Below, one piece after another: positions 7,839-19,200 of a stretch of DNA of 52,756 bases (position 1 is the first letter of the stretch; the number at the start of each line of letters is the position of its first letter). Position numbers and translations under genes: made by a program. Under the pieces are notes generated by a model that was not told the origin of the DNA, made no database searches, and was given only the letters and a program-made list of their open reading frames with translations. This stretch comes from Haloimpatiens lingqiaonensis (GTDB lineage Bacteria > Bacillota > Clostridia > Clostridiales > Clostridiaceae), in assembly GCF_901447495.1 (NCBI RefSeq), contig NZ_CABDWS010000011.1, positions 1-52,756 of the forward strand, given 5' to 3'.

Positions 7839-9233
7839 TTGAAATATATTGGTCCTTTTTTAAGGATAAGCAGTATTAATAAAGATAGTATATTAAGTGA
7901 ACTATTTCACCTTTCTAAGGAATCATTAAAACATATAGTTTTAAATTCAAAATGTGGAATTGCAATTCCTTTAGAAGATTTAAAGGACAACTCTTTTTCT
8001 AATAACGATATTAACATAATTAAAGAATTTTCTCCACTATTATGCTTATATAAAAAAGCAGATTCTAAGTTAATAGATGAATATGGCAACTTAGTTTGGA
8101 ATGGAGAAAAATTTAAAAAAGAAGTAAATTCAACTTCTAACGCATTTATGACTCTAGCTCTTCTTGAATTACTAGATTACTACAATTCTTTTGAAACTAT
8201 ATGTAAAGACAAATACATGTATTATAAATTGTATATGTCTATGTGTAAAAACCAACTTTTATTTTATGCCTCCTATCTTAGAAATGCAGAAGGAGTTTTT
8301 GTAGATAAACTGGATACTACAGAAACCTTTTCTGAAAATATAGTTTTTGAGGATAAAAATAAAAAATTCAAGTTTTCAGACCAGGCCTTGTTCATGGCTG
8401 CATATTATAAATACTCCTGTTATGGCGATAAGTACAGTGAGGATTTTAAGAAATTTTCACTGGACATACTAAACATGTTTCTAGATTTTAAGGAGGATTT
8501 ATATACTCTATCCCTAGAAGAATTAAATAAGATTTGTTTTGGCTTAAATGCATTTTATAACTATTCTAAGGATGAAAATGCTAAGCTACTGCTTTTAGAC
8601 GTATGTGATCTACTAGTAAACAAATATCAAAATACAACTTTTGAAGAACTGAAAAAACCTATAGAAGATAAATCCCTTTTGTTTATAAATTTAACTTTTA
8701 TAAATGGTTTTATGCCTGTTATAAAATTCCAAGAGTTAAGTGACAGGATATTTAGTGATTTAATAAAATTATATGATGAAAATTTAGGTATATTTTATTA
8801 TTCATCAGATGATAAAAAGATTTCCTTCTCATCCTTTGACATCGTCTTATATTTAATGTGTCTATTAATACAGTGTACACTAAAAGATTCTAAAGATTAT
8901 CAAGCTATGCTTTATAATATATTTAAGTATCAATTAGTGAACTCTGGTGTGATTTTGAGCTGGCCTGAAGCTCCAAATTTAGATGATGTGGAGAGATATA
9001 AAAATTTCTCACTTAAATCTGAAGATTTATTAGAAGAACAATATTTTATAATGCCAAATATATCAACGCCAGAAAATACTCAATATGCTCCTATTTTTGT
9101 TAAAAACATAGATTTTAATAAAAAGAAAGAATGTTTTAAGCAAAAGAAAGTTTCTTTTTATAGTGAAACAAATATGTGTATATTCTTTATGCTCCTTTAC
9201 ATCCACAAATTTGTAAAAGATAATGAAGATTAG
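7839..9233 (+). CDS. Hypothetical protein, 464 aa, unknown family
   Basis: A plus-strand gene in a mostly minus-strand region, starting at TTG with AGGTGG eight bases upstream. The protein is predicted mostly helical from composition, rich in Lys, Asp, Phe and Tyr, without signal peptide, membrane segment or cofactor motif that I recognise. Repeated short helical pairs around aromatic residues (LFMAAYYKYS, FGLNAFYNYS, LLFINLTFING) could indicate an alpha-alpha toroid-like fold, but this is only an impression. It diverges from rdgB and is followed by a hairpin at 9293-9342. Confidence 0.75.
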   Translation: MKYIGPFLRISSINKDSILSELFHLSKESLKHIVLNSKCGIAIPLEDLKDNSFSNNDINIIKEFSPLLCLYKKADSKLIDEYGNLVWNGEKFKKEVNSTSNAFMTLALLELLDYYNSFETICKDKYMYYKLYMSMCKNQLLFYASYLRNAEGVFVDKLDTTETFSENIVFEDKNKKFKFSDQALFMAAYYKYSCYGDKYSEDFKKFSLDILNMFLDFKEDLYTLSLEELNKICFGLNAFYNYSKDENAKLLLLDVCDLLVNKYQNTTFEELKKPIEDKSLLFINLTFINGFMPVIKFQELSDRIFSDLIKLYDENLGIFYYSSDDKKISFSSFDIVLYLMCLLIQCTLKDSKDYQAMLYNIFKYQLVNSGVILSWPEAPNLDDVERYKNFSLKSEDLLEEQYFIMPNISTPENTQYAPIFVKNIDFNKKKECFKQKKVSFYSETNMCIFFMLLYIHKFVKDNED

Positions 9234-9292
9234 ATTTTTATTTTATAAGGATAATTTTTCTTCATTGCATTAGGAAAATTTTAGAATGTAAA

Positions 9293-9342
9293 AAAGATAG
9301 CTAACGTAATTTCACGTTGTGAAATTGTGTTAGCTATCTTTT
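9293..9342 (+). terminator. Long hairpin after the unknown gene
   Basis: AAAGATAGCTAAC pairs with GTTAGCTATCTTT, and AATTTCAC with GTGAAATT. A close inverted relative lies at 29620-29672. It is placed as a terminator of the plus-strand gene, though the T-tract is short. Confidence 0.6.
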
Positions 9343-9354
9343 GGGCTTAAATTA

Positions 9355-9385
9355 AATCTTTTATTGACCATATCCAGGCTAAATA
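9355..9385 (+). repeat. Conserved box of the modular repeat family
   Basis: AATCTTTTATTGACCATATC... is followed by TATCAAA-type heptamer repeats. It is a slightly diverged copy of the box at 28109. Confidence 0.6.
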
Positions 9386-9908
9386 TATAAATAATAAATA
9401 TCAAATATCAAATATCAATTAATGTGGATTTTCTTCATTTTATTCAGAAAATCTTAATTTGTAGGAGAGAAAAGGTAAGAAGTAGGTAAGAGGTAAAACT
9501 CAAGGAGTTTTTTATAATTAATTTGTGAATAAGTAAAAGATAATAGTTGTGGTAAAAATAGCTATGCTTTCACTTACCCCATAAAACATTAATAACCTTA
9601 ATAGATAATTTCAAATTGCATTTTTATTTTAAGCTTTAACTAAAAGTAGATTATCCAACCACTTTATATAATAAGTATTTTATTATAAATCAGCGGGCTA
9701 CGCCAAAAGAACTTTTTAAGTGCTCAACTTCTTACTTTTTACCTTATAGCTTGTTTTAATATTACATTTTATTTAATAAAGATTTTCCGTAACGCAGTGG
9801 AGGAAAATCTCCCTTAACTCTTACTTCTTACTTTCTACCTCTTACTTAATTCTTACTTCCCCCACAAATTCTAATTTAAGAAATTCCATAGGAATTTCAA
9901 CATTAATT

Positions 9909-9978
9909 GATATTTGATATTTGATATTTGATATTTGATATTTAATATTTGATATTTAATATTTGATATTTAATATTT
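9909..9978 (+). repeat. Heptamer tandem repeat (GATATTT/AATATTT)x10
   Basis: Ten uninterrupted seven-base units, the first five GATATTT and then alternating AATATTT and GATATTT. Short versions occur at 9397-9420 (complement) and 29534-29561, always beside the conserved box. Confidence 0.9.
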
Positions 9979-9983
9979 CTATA

Positions 9984-10012
9984 TTCTCGCTGGCTACCGC
10001 CAATAAAAGATT
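9984..10012 (-). repeat. Conserved box of the modular repeat family, inverted
   Basis: On the minus strand it reads AATCTTTTATTGGCGGTAGC..., adjoining the gatB terminator on one side and heptamers on the other. With the terminator it matches 28048-28143 over about 95 bases. Confidence 0.7.
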
Positions 10013-10027
10013 TTTTAGGCCCTTAAA

Positions 10028-10072
10028 AGAAAAAGTATAACCACTTCATTTAATGAATCAGTTATACCTTTT
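10028..10072 (-). terminator. Terminator of gatCAB
   Basis: On the minus strand GGTATAACTGATTCA loops to TGAAGTGGTTATAC and is followed by TTTTTCTTTT. It starts ten bases past the gatB stop codon. Confidence 0.8.
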
Positions 10073-10081
10073 GACACTATA

Positions 10082-11518
10082 TCATTTCTTAATTTCTTCC
10101 TTCACTAATTTATTAACCATTTCAGGGTTTGCCTTTCCTCTTGAGGCTTTCATAACTTGACCAACTAAGAATCCAGTAACCTTAGTTTTACCCTTCTTGT
10201 AATCTTCTATGGACTTAGGATTGTCTTTTAAAACCTGTTTAACTATTTCTAAAATAGCTCCCTGGTCACTATTTTGAACTAATCCCTTTTCTTCTACTAT
10301 TTCTTTAGGATTTTTTCCTGTTTTGTACATTTCCTCTAATACTGTTTTTCCTATGGCTTTAGATATAGTTTTAGCGTTTATAAGTTTTATAAGTTCCCCT
10401 AATTGTTTTGGATTAAACTTCAGATCAGTGGTCTGTAAAAAATCTTCATTAATAAGTCTTGATATATCACCCATTATCCAGTTGGATGCAGCTTTAGCAT
10501 CGCCGCTCTCCTTTGCCGCTTCCTCAAAGAAATCACCCATATTCATGGATAAAACTATTACATCTACATCATATTTAGGTATTTCATATTGTTCTAAAAA
10601 TCTCTCCACTTTTTCATGAGGAAGTTCTGGTATTTCAGATTTAACTTTTTCTATCCAACTATCATCTATATTTATCGTAACTAAATCTCCTTCTGGGAAA
10701 TATCTATAGTCGTTAGCATTTTCTTTACTTCTCATAACCTCTGTTATGCCTTTAGTTTCATTCCATCTTCTTGTTTCTACTTCAAGCTTTTCTCCCTTTT
10801 CAATTGCATTTGTTTGTCTTTCAAATTCATAATTTAAGGCTTTTTCTAAAGCCTTAAAAGAGTTCATGTTCTTTATCTCTGTTCTTACCCCGAGCTTTTC
10901 TGTGCCTTTTTCCCTTACAGATATGTTGGCATCACATCTTAAAGAACCCTGCTCCATTTTACAATCAGATACACCTATAGCTTGTAAAATACTCTTTAAT
11001 TTTTCAAGATATAATACAGCTTCCCTAGGACTTCTTAAATCTGGCTTTGAAACTATTTCAGCCAGTGGCACTCCAGCTCTATTGTAGTCCACAAGTGTTC
11101 CCGCATCTGTATGTATAAGCTTTCCTGCGTCTTCTTCTATATGAATTCTGTCTAATTCTATTCTTTTTTTATCTCCATTGTCTAATTCTATGTCTATATA
11201 TCCATGGTAGCATAGAGGAATTTCATCTTGTGTTATTTGATAATTTTTAGGGCAGTCTGGATAAAAGTAGTTTTTTCTATCCATTCTATTTATTTTATTT
11301 ATAGAACAGTTTAATGCAATTCCCGCCTTCATGGCGTATTCTACTACTTTTTTATTAAGCTGAGGAAGTGAACCTGGAAGCCCCATACATATAGGGCAAA
11401 CATGCGTATTAGGTTTTCCTCCGAATTCTGTAGTACAACCACAGTATATTTTCGTATTTGTTGCAAGTTCCACATGAACTTCTAGTCCAATAACCGCTTC
11501 AAACTCCATGTTTTTCAC
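10082..11518 (-). CDS. gatB: Aspartyl/glutamyl-tRNA amidotransferase subunit B
   Basis: GatB binds misacylated Glu-tRNA(Gln) or Asp-tRNA(Asn) and activates it with ATP for amidation. At 478 residues it is full length. It starts MEFEAVIGLEVHVEL after a short MKN extension. Visible marks are the zinc-type cysteines CGC...CPICMGLPGSLP, KNYFYPDCPKNYQITQ, and the C-terminal YqeY-like helical domain ending near KANPEMVNKLVKEEI, which contacts tRNA. It is the last gene of gatC-gatA-gatB, six bases after gatA. Confidence 0.97.
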   Translation of the reverse strand: MKNMEFEAVIGLEVHVELATNTKIYCGCTTEFGGKPNTHVCPICMGLPGSLPQLNKKVVEYAMKAGIALNCSINKINRMDRKNYFYPDCPKNYQITQDEIPLCYHGYIDIELDNGDKKRIELDRIHIEEDAGKLIHTDAGTLVDYNRAGVPLAEIVSKPDLRSPREAVLYLEKLKSILQAIGVSDCKMEQGSLRCDANISVREKGTEKLGVRTEIKNMNSFKALEKALNYEFERQTNAIEKGEKLEVETRRWNETKGITEVMRSKENANDYRYFPEGDLVTINIDDSWIEKVKSEIPELPHEKVERFLEQYEIPKYDVDVIVLSMNMGDFFEEAAKESGDAKAASNWIMGDISRLINEDFLQTTDLKFNPKQLGELIKLINAKTISKAIGKTVLEEMYKTGKNPKEIVEEKGLVQNSDQGAILEIVKQVLKDNPKSIEDYKKGKTKVTGFLVGQVMKASRGKANPEMVNKLVKEEIKK

Positions 11519-11524
11519 CTTCCT

Positions 11525-12979
11525 TTATAACCTTGGCATTTCCTTATGATAGTTTGTTGACTGTTCATAGCTATATGCTAAATTGAATAATTTACCTTCT
11601 TGAAAGTAATTTCCCATAATCTGCATTCCCACTGGCATACCATCCACCATTCCACAAGGTACAGATATTGATGGTATTCCTGCCACATTAGCAGGCACTG
11701 TGTATATATCCGATAAGTACATTGAAAGTACATCCTTTGTTTTTTCACCTATTTTAAATGCTGTAGTAGGTGATGTTGGTGTTATTATTACATGGTAGTT
11801 TTTAAATACTTTATCAAATTCTTCTTTTATAAGCTTTCTTACTTTTAATGCCCTTTTGTAGTATGCATCGTAGTATCCTGCTGAAAGCACATATGTTCCA
11901 AGCATTATTCTTCTCTTTACTTCTTCTCCAAAACCTTCTGTTCTAGATTTAAAGTATATATCCACAGAATCTTTAAAGTCCTTAGCCCTGTGTCCATATC
12001 TAATGCCATCAAATCTAGCTAGATTTGATGAAGCTTCTGCACAGGCTATAATATAATAATCTGCTAAGGAATATTTAGCTAATGGAAGTGAAATTTCCTC
12101 AACTATAGCTCCATTTTCTTTTAATACTTCTATAGCTTCTTCTATTTTTGCTCTTATTTTATTATCTAGTCCTTGAAGAAACTCTGTAGGCACTCCTATT
12201 CTAGTTCCTTTTACATCCTTTGTAAGGAATTTTGTGTAGTCTGGTACCACTTCATCTACAGTAGTAAAATCACCTTTATCAATTCCTGCTATAGTTCCTG
12301 TTAAAAGTGCACAGTCCTTAACGTCTCTTCCAAAGGTTCCTACTTGATCAAGAGTAGAGGCAAAGGCTACTACTCCATTTCTTGAAATTCTTCCATAGGT
12401 TGGTTTTAAGCCAACTATTCCACAAAATGAAGCTGGTTGTCTTACTGATCCTCCTGTTTCTGTTCCAAGAGAAAGAGCTGCTTCACAGGCTGCTACTGAG
12501 GCTGCTGAACCACCAGAGGATCCCCCTGGAACTTTAGTTAAGTCCCATGGATTTCTAACAATTTTAAATGCACTATTTTCATTAGAAGATCCCATAGCAA
12601 ATTCATCCATATTTGTTTTTCCTAATATTATAGCGTTATTTTTCTTTAATTTTTCTGTTACAAAAGCATCATAAGGCGACACATATCCTTCTAGCATTTT
12701 AGAAGCACACGTGTTTTGCATCCCCCTTACACTTATATTATCTTTTACCGCTATAGGTATACCTGCTAATTGTCCTAGGTCTTCTCCCATAGCTATCTTT
12801 TCATCTACTTCCTTGGCACTTTTTAAAGCTTCTTCTCTAGCTACATAAAGATACGCTCCTATTTTTTCATCTACTTTATCTATTCTATTTAAAAAAGCAG
12901 TTGTAACCTCTTCAGCCTTCACTTCTTTATCTTCAATTAATTTTTTTATTTCATGGGCTTTTAACCTATACAGTTCCAT
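11525..12979 (-). CDS. gatA: Aspartyl/glutamyl-tRNA amidotransferase subunit A
   Basis: This amidase-signature subunit releases ammonia from glutamine for transamidation. The Ser-cisSer-Lys triad is complete: Lys79 (GIPIAVKDN), Ser154 in GGSSGGSAA and Ser178 in [11 protein letters not shown]. Its length of 484 residues is normal. It is the middle gene of the operon, 22 bases after gatC. This complex implies the indirect route to Gln-tRNA and/or Asn-tRNA. Confidence 0.97.
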   Translation of the reverse strand: MELYRLKAHEIKKLIEDKEVKAEEVTTAFLNRIDKVDEKIGAYLYVAREEALKSAKEVDEKIAMGEDLGQLAGIPIAVKDNISVRGMQNTCASKMLEGYVSPYDAFVTEKLKKNNAIILGKTNMDEFAMGSSNENSAFKIVRNPWDLTKVPGGSSGGSAASVAACEAALSLGTETGGSVRQPASFCGIVGLKPTYGRISRNGVVAFASTLDQVGTFGRDVKDCALLTGTIAGIDKGDFTTVDEVVPDYTKFLTKDVKGTRIGVPTEFLQGLDNKIRAKIEEAIEVLKENGAIVEEISLPLAKYSLADYYIIACAEASSNLARFDGIRYGHRAKDFKDSVDIYFKSRTEGFGEEVKRRIMLGTYVLSAGYYDAYYKRALKVRKLIKEEFDKVFKNYHVIITPTSPTTAFKIGEKTKDVLSMYLSDIYTVPANVAGIPSISVPCGMVDGMPVGMQIMGNYFQEGKLFNLAYSYEQSTNYHKEMPRL

Positions 12980-13001
12980 TTTTCCCCTCCTTTGTTTAAA
13001 A

Positions 13002-13292
13002 TTATTCTTCCATTATCTTTGGAACCACTACATATTCCCCTAGCTTTTCTGGCGCATTTTCCAAAACCTTCTCAAGCTCCATAGATTCCACAACCTGATC
13101 CTCCCTAAATTTATTTTCCATATAGTAAGGATTTACCACTATATCTACAGCATCTGTATTTAATTCATTTAACTGTTTCATATAATTTAAAATATTATTT
13201 AAATCATTTATAAGAGACTCTTTTTCCTCTTCATTGAAACTTAATCTTGAGAGCTTAGCTATATATTCAACATCTTCTTTTGAAACTGACAC
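13002..13292 (-). CDS. gatC: Aspartyl/glutamyl-tRNA amidotransferase subunit C
   Basis: Small clamp subunit that holds GatA and GatB together. The protein begins [19 protein letters not shown], typical of GatC, and ends [16 protein letters not shown] use GTG at 13292 because GAGGG sits five bases upstream; an ATG four codons earlier lacks a good ribosome site and lengthens a conserved N-terminus. It is the first gene of gatCAB. I looked for a T-box leader upstream and saw none. Confidence 0.94.
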   Translation of the reverse strand: MSVSKEDVEYIAKLSRLSFNEEEKESLINDLNNILNYMKQLNELNTDAVDIVVNPYYMENKFREDQVVESMELEKVLENAPEKLGEYVVVPKIMEE

Positions 13293-13694
13293 ATTATCCC
13301 TCATTTCTTTTTTGTATTAATTATAATTAATCTACTTATTATTTAAATTTTATCTGCTAAATTTAATCTACATGACATTTCTATTTTACTACAAAAATTC
13401 TATGATAATTATAGTTTGTAAAATAAACAAAATCCCCAGCCTTTAAGTATACATCACTAGTTTAATCTTAGATAAAACTAGCAATTTATACACAACGAGA
13501 CTAGGGATAAAATTGCATATAAGTAAGAAGTAAAAAGTAAGAGTTAATGATAAAACTCAAAGAGTTTTTTTATAATTAATTTGTGAATAATTAATATCAG
13601 TTAATATTAGTTGTGCTAAGAATTCAGCCTTGCTGAATTCTTCCAAAAGTTCTTACTTGTTACCTATTAATTATTACTTATTACTTATTAACTA
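13293..13694. other. Gap upstream of gatC: repeats and a perfect hairpin
   Basis: No gene is seen. 13506-13590 matches 9466-9540 in direct orientation, including a small AAACTC-AAA-GAGTTT hairpin with T run. At 13618-13642 AAGAATTCAGC and GCTGAATTCTT form a perfect 11-bp stem just downstream of the small membrane gene. Confidence 0.6.
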
Positions 13695-13964
13695 CTAATA
13701 CACTCCAACATATATAAAAAATATAGTTCCCATTGCCAAAAGCATGTACAATAAAGGATAAATTATATTGGAATGATCTGGCTTTTGAATGAACATCTTA
13801 ATAGACCACGTAATTGCCGTAAAAAATATACACAATTGAATTATCCTGTAAGTATTAAAATGTCTTAGGTAAATAAATTGGTATGTTGTCAACAATGTGA
13901 TTACAAGAACTACCACTGTTACAAAAACACATATCCACCCTAAAATATCAATTACCTTCCTCAT
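13695..13964 (-). CDS. Small membrane protein, 89 aa
   Basis: Three hydrophobic segments (about residues 8-32, 40-58 and 68-88) with short polar links, no recognised motif. The ATG has GGAGGA eight bases upstream, which supports translation. It is monocistronic, between gatC and ligA. Function unknown. Confidence 0.7.
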   Translation of the reverse strand: MRKVIDILGWICVFVTVVVLVITLLTTYQFIYLRHFNTYRIIQLCIFFTAITWSIKMFIQKPDHSNIIYPLLYMLLAMGTIFFIYVGVY

Positions 13965-14226
13965 TTTCTTCCTCCGCTTACATCATTACTTTTAATTAAA
14001 GTAAATTATACTAAACCCACATTAAATATTTTACTCATTAATTAACTTAATATAGATTCTCCACCACTTAAGCTGAAGTTTTGGGTTATTAATTAGCTTT
14101 AAGATATATGAAACTATATATGAAACTATATTGTCCAATTTATAATAACCGTTTATTTTCATTTTGTAAATAAGGTAATTTATTCATATTACGCTTTTTT
14201 ATACTTTTTTGAGTTTTTAAGTGACT

Positions 14227-16218
14227 TTATACTAATTTTTCAAAATCTTCTTCCGTAATAATCTTAATCCCTAGTTCTACTGCCTTTTCATATTTAGATC
14301 CCGGTGCTTCTCCAACTAAAACATAATCTGTTTTTTTACTAACACTTGAAGAAACCTTAGCTCCAAGACTCTCCAATTTATTTTTTATTTCAGTCCTGCT
14401 ATATTTTTGAAGACTTCCTGTTACTACTACAGTTTTATTATTAAAATTATTTTCTTCTATTTTTACTTCTTCAAATTGCGGTGTTATTCCTACTGTAAAC
14501 AGCTCATCCACACTTTTATTTATCATATTGTCCTTGAAGAAATCTACAATACATTTAGCTACTGTTTCGCCTATGTCTTGAATTTCTATTAATTCTTCAA
14601 AGGAAGCATTCTTAAAATTTTCAAAGCTTTTAAATCTGTTAGCCAAATCTGTTGCTGTCTTTTTACCTACATTAGGTATTCCTAGTGCGTATATGAATGA
14701 AGCTAAATCTGGTTCCTTACTTTTTTCCACTGCGTCAATTAAATTTTGAGCTTTTTTCTCACCAAATCTTTCTAAGGTCAACAGTTCCTCTTTTTTTACA
14801 TTGTAAAGATCGCTTATAGATTTAATGTTTAGATTTTCAAAAAGTTGCTCTGCTGTTTTTTCACTAAATCCTTCTATATTCATAGCTTCTCTTGAAGCAA
14901 AATGAACTATACTTTTAACTAATTGTGGCTTACAAGAAAGGGTATTTTCACAAAAATAATGTGCTCCATCTCTTACAATTTCACTACCACAATAAGGACA
15001 TTTTTCTGGCGGCTTTATGTCTTCTGCTCCTTCTAAGCTCTCCTCTATTACACCAGTTATTTCAGGTATAACATCATTAGAACGTCTTAAAAATACCCTA
15101 CAGCCCTTTTTTACACCTTTTTTTTCTATGTCATCCATATTGTTTAATGTAGCTCTTTTAACAGTTACACCTGCTATATCCACTGGCTCCAATATTGCCG
15201 TAGGACTTACCCTTCCACTTCTACCTACATTCCATTCTACATCCAAAAGAGTAGTAGTAGCTTCCTCTGCTTCAAATTTAAATGCTATAGCCCACTTAGG
15301 GAATTTTACAGTATAACCTAGTATTTCTCTAGTTTTTATATGGTCAATAGCTATAACTACTCCATCTATATCGTAGTTTAATTCTCCCCTGATTTTATCT
15401 ATATATTCTATTTCCTTTTGTATATCCTCTATGGTTTCACATTCTCTTATGTAGTCATCTACTGGAAGTCCCATTGTCTTTGTAAAATTCATCATTTCAC
15501 TATAGGTTTCAAAGGCCTTTCCTTCATTGTATCCTACATCATAGAAAAAGGCTGAAAGATTTCTCTTAGAAGTTTCTTTCAAGTTTAAATTTCTAAGGGC
15601 ACCAGCAGCTCCATTTCTTAAATTTTTAAGAGGAACCTGGGCATTTTTATTATATTCTTCGAAAGCCTCTTTTGTCATTATAGCTTCACCGTGTATTTCT
15701 ACCACTGAGTCATTATCTATCTTAAGAGGTATGGATTTTATAGTTTTTACCTGAGCTGTTACATCTTCTCCTACAGCTCCTGTTCCTCTAGTGGCTGCCT
15801 TAACTAATACTCCATTGTCATCATAGGTTAAATTTACCGTAAGTCCATCGAATTTTTTTGTAACTATATATTTTAGTTGCGGCAATTTATCTTCATGAGT
15901 TCTATTATATTCTTCTACAGCCTTTTTATTTCTATTATGCCACTGAATTATGCCATTTATATTTTGTGATTTATCTAAACTCCAAAGTTTAGCCCTATGG
16001 GTATACTTTTCAAATCCTGATAGTATACCATCCCCTATTCTCTGAGTTGGAGAATAGGGCAATATAAAGCCTGTTTCTTTTTCAAGTTTTACCAGCTGGT
16101 CATAAATTTCGTCATATTCCTTATCGGATATGGTTGGATTATCCAATACATAATATTCATATGAATGTTTATTTAGTACATGCACTAACTCTTTTATTTT
16201 TTCAATATTTTTATCCAA
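14227..16218 (-). CDS. ligA: NAD-dependent DNA ligase
   Basis: LigA seals nicks in replication and repair with NAD. All domains are present in 663 residues: Ia ([16 protein letters not shown]), the adenylation domain with Lys122 in KKFDGL, the OB fold, a four-cysteine zinc finger (CPYCG...CENTLSCK), helix-hairpin-helix repeats and a C-terminal BRCT (about 590-663). Some usually conserved positions are altered: [10 protein letters not shown] where HxxPMLSLxN is common, and [10 protein letters not shown] for the AGDVIP motif. The start is TTG with AGGTGA upstream. It follows pcrA by 20 bases in an operon. Confidence 0.96.
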   Translation of the reverse strand: MDKNIEKIKELVHVLNKHSYEYYVLDNPTISDKEYDEIYDQLVKLEKETGFILPYSPTQRIGDGILSGFEKYTHRAKLWSLDKSQNINGIIQWHNRNKKAVEEYNRTHEDKLPQLKYIVTKKFDGLTVNLTYDDNGVLVKAATRGTGAVGEDVTAQVKTIKSIPLKIDNDSVVEIHGEAIMTKEAFEEYNKNAQVPLKNLRNGAAGALRNLNLKETSKRNLSAFFYDVGYNEGKAFETYSEMMNFTKTMGLPVDDYIRECETIEDIQKEIEYIDKIRGELNYDIDGVVIAIDHIKTREILGYTVKFPKWAIAFKFEAEEATTTLLDVEWNVGRSGRVSPTAILEPVDIAGVTVKRATLNNMDDIEKKGVKKGCRVFLRRSNDVIPEITGVIEESLEGAEDIKPPEKCPYCGSEIVRDGAHYFCENTLSCKPQLVKSIVHFASREAMNIEGFSEKTAEQLFENLNIKSISDLYNVKKEELLTLERFGEKKAQNLIDAVEKSKEPDLASFIYALGIPNVGKKTATDLANRFKSFENFKNASFEELIEIQDIGETVAKCIVDFFKDNMINKSVDELFTVGITPQFEEVKIEENNFNNKTVVVTGSLQKYSRTEIKNKLESLGAKVSSSVSKKTDYVLVGEAPGSKYEKAVELGIKIITEEDFEKLV

Positions 16219-16238
16219 AAACTCTCACCTCACACCAC

Positions 16239-19200
16239 TTACAGTACTTCTAGTATGGATTTATTGTACATTAAATTTTTTATACCATAGTTATCAAATA
16301 CCACAGTGATTTTAATTCCGCTATCAGTAACTTTTTTACTTACTACTGTGCCTACTCCAAAAGTAGAGTGTCTAACTTTTCTTCCTTCTACTATTTCACT
16401 TTCACTAGCTTCTTTACCTGCATTACTATTATTATATCCATTGCTTTCTTCTTTAAATGAGTTGTTAGAAAATGGATTAAAAGAATTTCTAAGACTATGA
16501 GGATTATTTCTAATGCAATCATCTACGCTTCTTCTTGCCATAACTCTAGGATCGCTATTTTGAAGATTTACTCTCTCTCTAAGCCTTAAAGGTATCTCTG
16601 CTATAAAGTCAGATTCTTCGTAACATACAGTTCTTCCAAATACCCTTCTGCTTTCTGCAGAGGTCATGTAAAGTTGTTCCTTTGCCCTTGTTATTCCAAC
16701 ATAGCAAAGTCTTCTAGACTCCTCCATTTCATTGAAATCATTTAATGAGGCCATACCTGGGAACATTCCATTTTCCATGCCCACCATAAATACCACTGGG
16801 AATTCAAGTCCCTTAGCACTGTGTACTGTCATAAGTACCACTGAATCTGCTTCCTCATTAAAATTATCAATGTCTGAAACTAAAGTTACTTGTTCTAAGA
16901 ATGCAAATAAACTTTTATCTTCTGAAGAATTTTCAAACTCCACCGCAGCAGAAACCAATTCCTTTAAGTTTTCTATTCTAGCCTTGTCTTCTATAGTATT
17001 GGTTTTTAGAAGAGAATCTAAATACCCTGTTTTATCTATTATTTCCTCTATAAGCTCTGAAACCATCATTTCATCCTTATTAGCTATAAAGCTATTTATA
17101 AGGCTTGTAAATTTATTTATAGATGTGATGTTTCTTGCGCTTAATCCTGGTACATTTTCTACATCTAATATTACACTATAAAGGCAATCTTCTATGGTAT
17201 TAGCAAAATGCTGTATCTTTTCTACTGTGGTATCTCCAATAGCTCTTTTAGGTACATTTATTATTCTCTTTAAGCTTATATCATCCACAGGGTTGTTTAT
17301 AAGTTTTAAGTAAGCCAATATGTCTTTTATTTCTTTTCTATCATAGAACTTCAATCCGCCTATTATTCTATATGGTATTGCATTTTTTATAAATACATCC
17401 TCAAAGATACGGGATTGAGCATTGGTTCTGTATAATATGGCAAAATCCTTGAAATTCTTATTTTTTTCTTTCATTAAATTCTTTATGGTTTTGCACACAA
17501 ACATACCTTCATCTATGTCAGAATATGCTCTATATATATTTATTTTATCCCCATCTTCCATTTCTGTTCTAAGTACTTTGTTCTTTCTTTGGGCATTATT
17601 TCTTATGACTTCATTAGCAGCATTTAATATATTAGCTTTTGATCTATAATTTTGCTCAAGTTTTACCACTTTAGCCTCAGCATAGTCTTTTTCAAAGTCT
17701 AATATATTCCTTATATCTGCTCCCCTCCACTGGTAAATACAATTGTGCACCACTATATCATTACATATATACTGTCTAAATTCCGGAATACTTAAATCAT
17801 ATACATATCCCTTAAATTCTTCAAATTCAACCTTTTCTACAGTATCCTCAATTAATTTATCTTCTTTCCTTATTACTATTTTCATTCCTTCTTTTAAACT
17901 TCCAAAAGGAACAAACAAATAACTTCCTTCTTCTGTAAGCCTTGCTTTTCTTACAATTTCCATATGCTCATCTATACACGCTATACTCTTTGCATATTTC
18001 TCAGCTTCATCGTATATTCTTCTTTCTGTCTCTATTCTCCAAGTATTTCTGCTTCCTTTTCTAGCATTAAATCCTGCCTTAACTGCCTTTTCTCTCTCTT
18101 CATCTCCAGATGTTATAAGTGCTATTCTGTGTGAGTGGTATCCCTTTTCTTCGGATTTTTTACCGGAAAAATAATTTAAGTTAACTATCTTTCTAACAGT
18201 GTTTCCTCTTATTACAGCAGAGGCAAAATGATGAGGATATTCTTCATATAAAAAGCTATCCCTCATTAAATTTGCTGCTCCTTCATAGGTATTTATCTCC
18301 TTATAAATTCTATCAATTTGCTCTTGAGTCATTGAAATTCTTCGTCCTCTAACGTTAAAAACCACCGTTGGTATAGAATATTTTGTGGAATAATATTGTT
18401 CATAATAACTTGCTTCTTTTTTATCTTTACATACCTTTATAATCCACATTTTATCCCCTTGTTCACCATTTAACCTAAGGGCTAATCCAGTGGATTTGTA
18501 TCCTTCTTTTCTGCTTCTTGAAGCTTTTGTTATACCTATTCTATATCCATATGCCTTTTTATACATTAAATAAACATAATAAATTCCCTCTTCAGGGTCT
18601 AATTTGAAAAAGGTTATATGATTTGGAGTTGCTTTAATTTCTCTGCCACTTTTAGTTGTAACTTTTACTAAAATATCATTATATTCCTTCTTCATTATTT
18701 TTTCTATTTGTCCTTTATGAATCTGTCCATTACCAGCTGCACATAATACTTCACTGCCTTCTTTTAAATTTTCTATAGCCACTTTTCCCCTAGGAGTGGA
18801 TACCATACTGCCCTTTGGTAAACACTGGTCATCATCCCCCACCACACATATATTTCTATGGCCTGCTGCTAGTAATTTCACCAATTCGTATTGTGCTCTG
18901 TTGGTGTCTTGATATTCATCTACCATTATATATTTAAATTTTCTTTGGTAAAATTCCAAAACATCCTTATGTTTTTTTAGCAATTCTACAGTTTTAAAAA
19001 TCAAATCATCAAAATCTAAGGCATTGTTGCTTTTTAACTTCTTTTGATATAAAAGATATACATCTGCTATTTTATTTAATTTATAGTTTCTTTCATTTTC
19101 CATTTTAAACTGTTCAGCGGAAATTAAATTATTCTTTTGATCAGATATTTTGCCCAAAATTTCTCTATCCGTTATATCCTTATCATTTATATTCAATTCC

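Larger units (their letters stand above)
9234..10081. other. Gene-free interval filled with modular repeats
   Basis: No coding gene is visible. It holds a hairpin (9293-9342), a box copy (9355-9385), a stretch shared with 13506-13590 (AAACTC hairpin and flanks), heptamer repeats (9909-9978), an inverted box copy (9984-10012) and the gatB terminator. Several parts recur inverted at 28048-28143 and 29490-29710. Confidence 0.7.

Noticed and set aside
9909-9978. Possible CRISPR array (regular short repeats)
   Set aside because: Units are seven bases with no spacers, so it is a simple tandem repeat. No cas genes are in the window.
13305-13500. T-box or other riboswitch upstream of gatCAB
   Set aside because: No T-box core (AGGGTGGNACCGCG) or specifier stem is visible on the minus strand.
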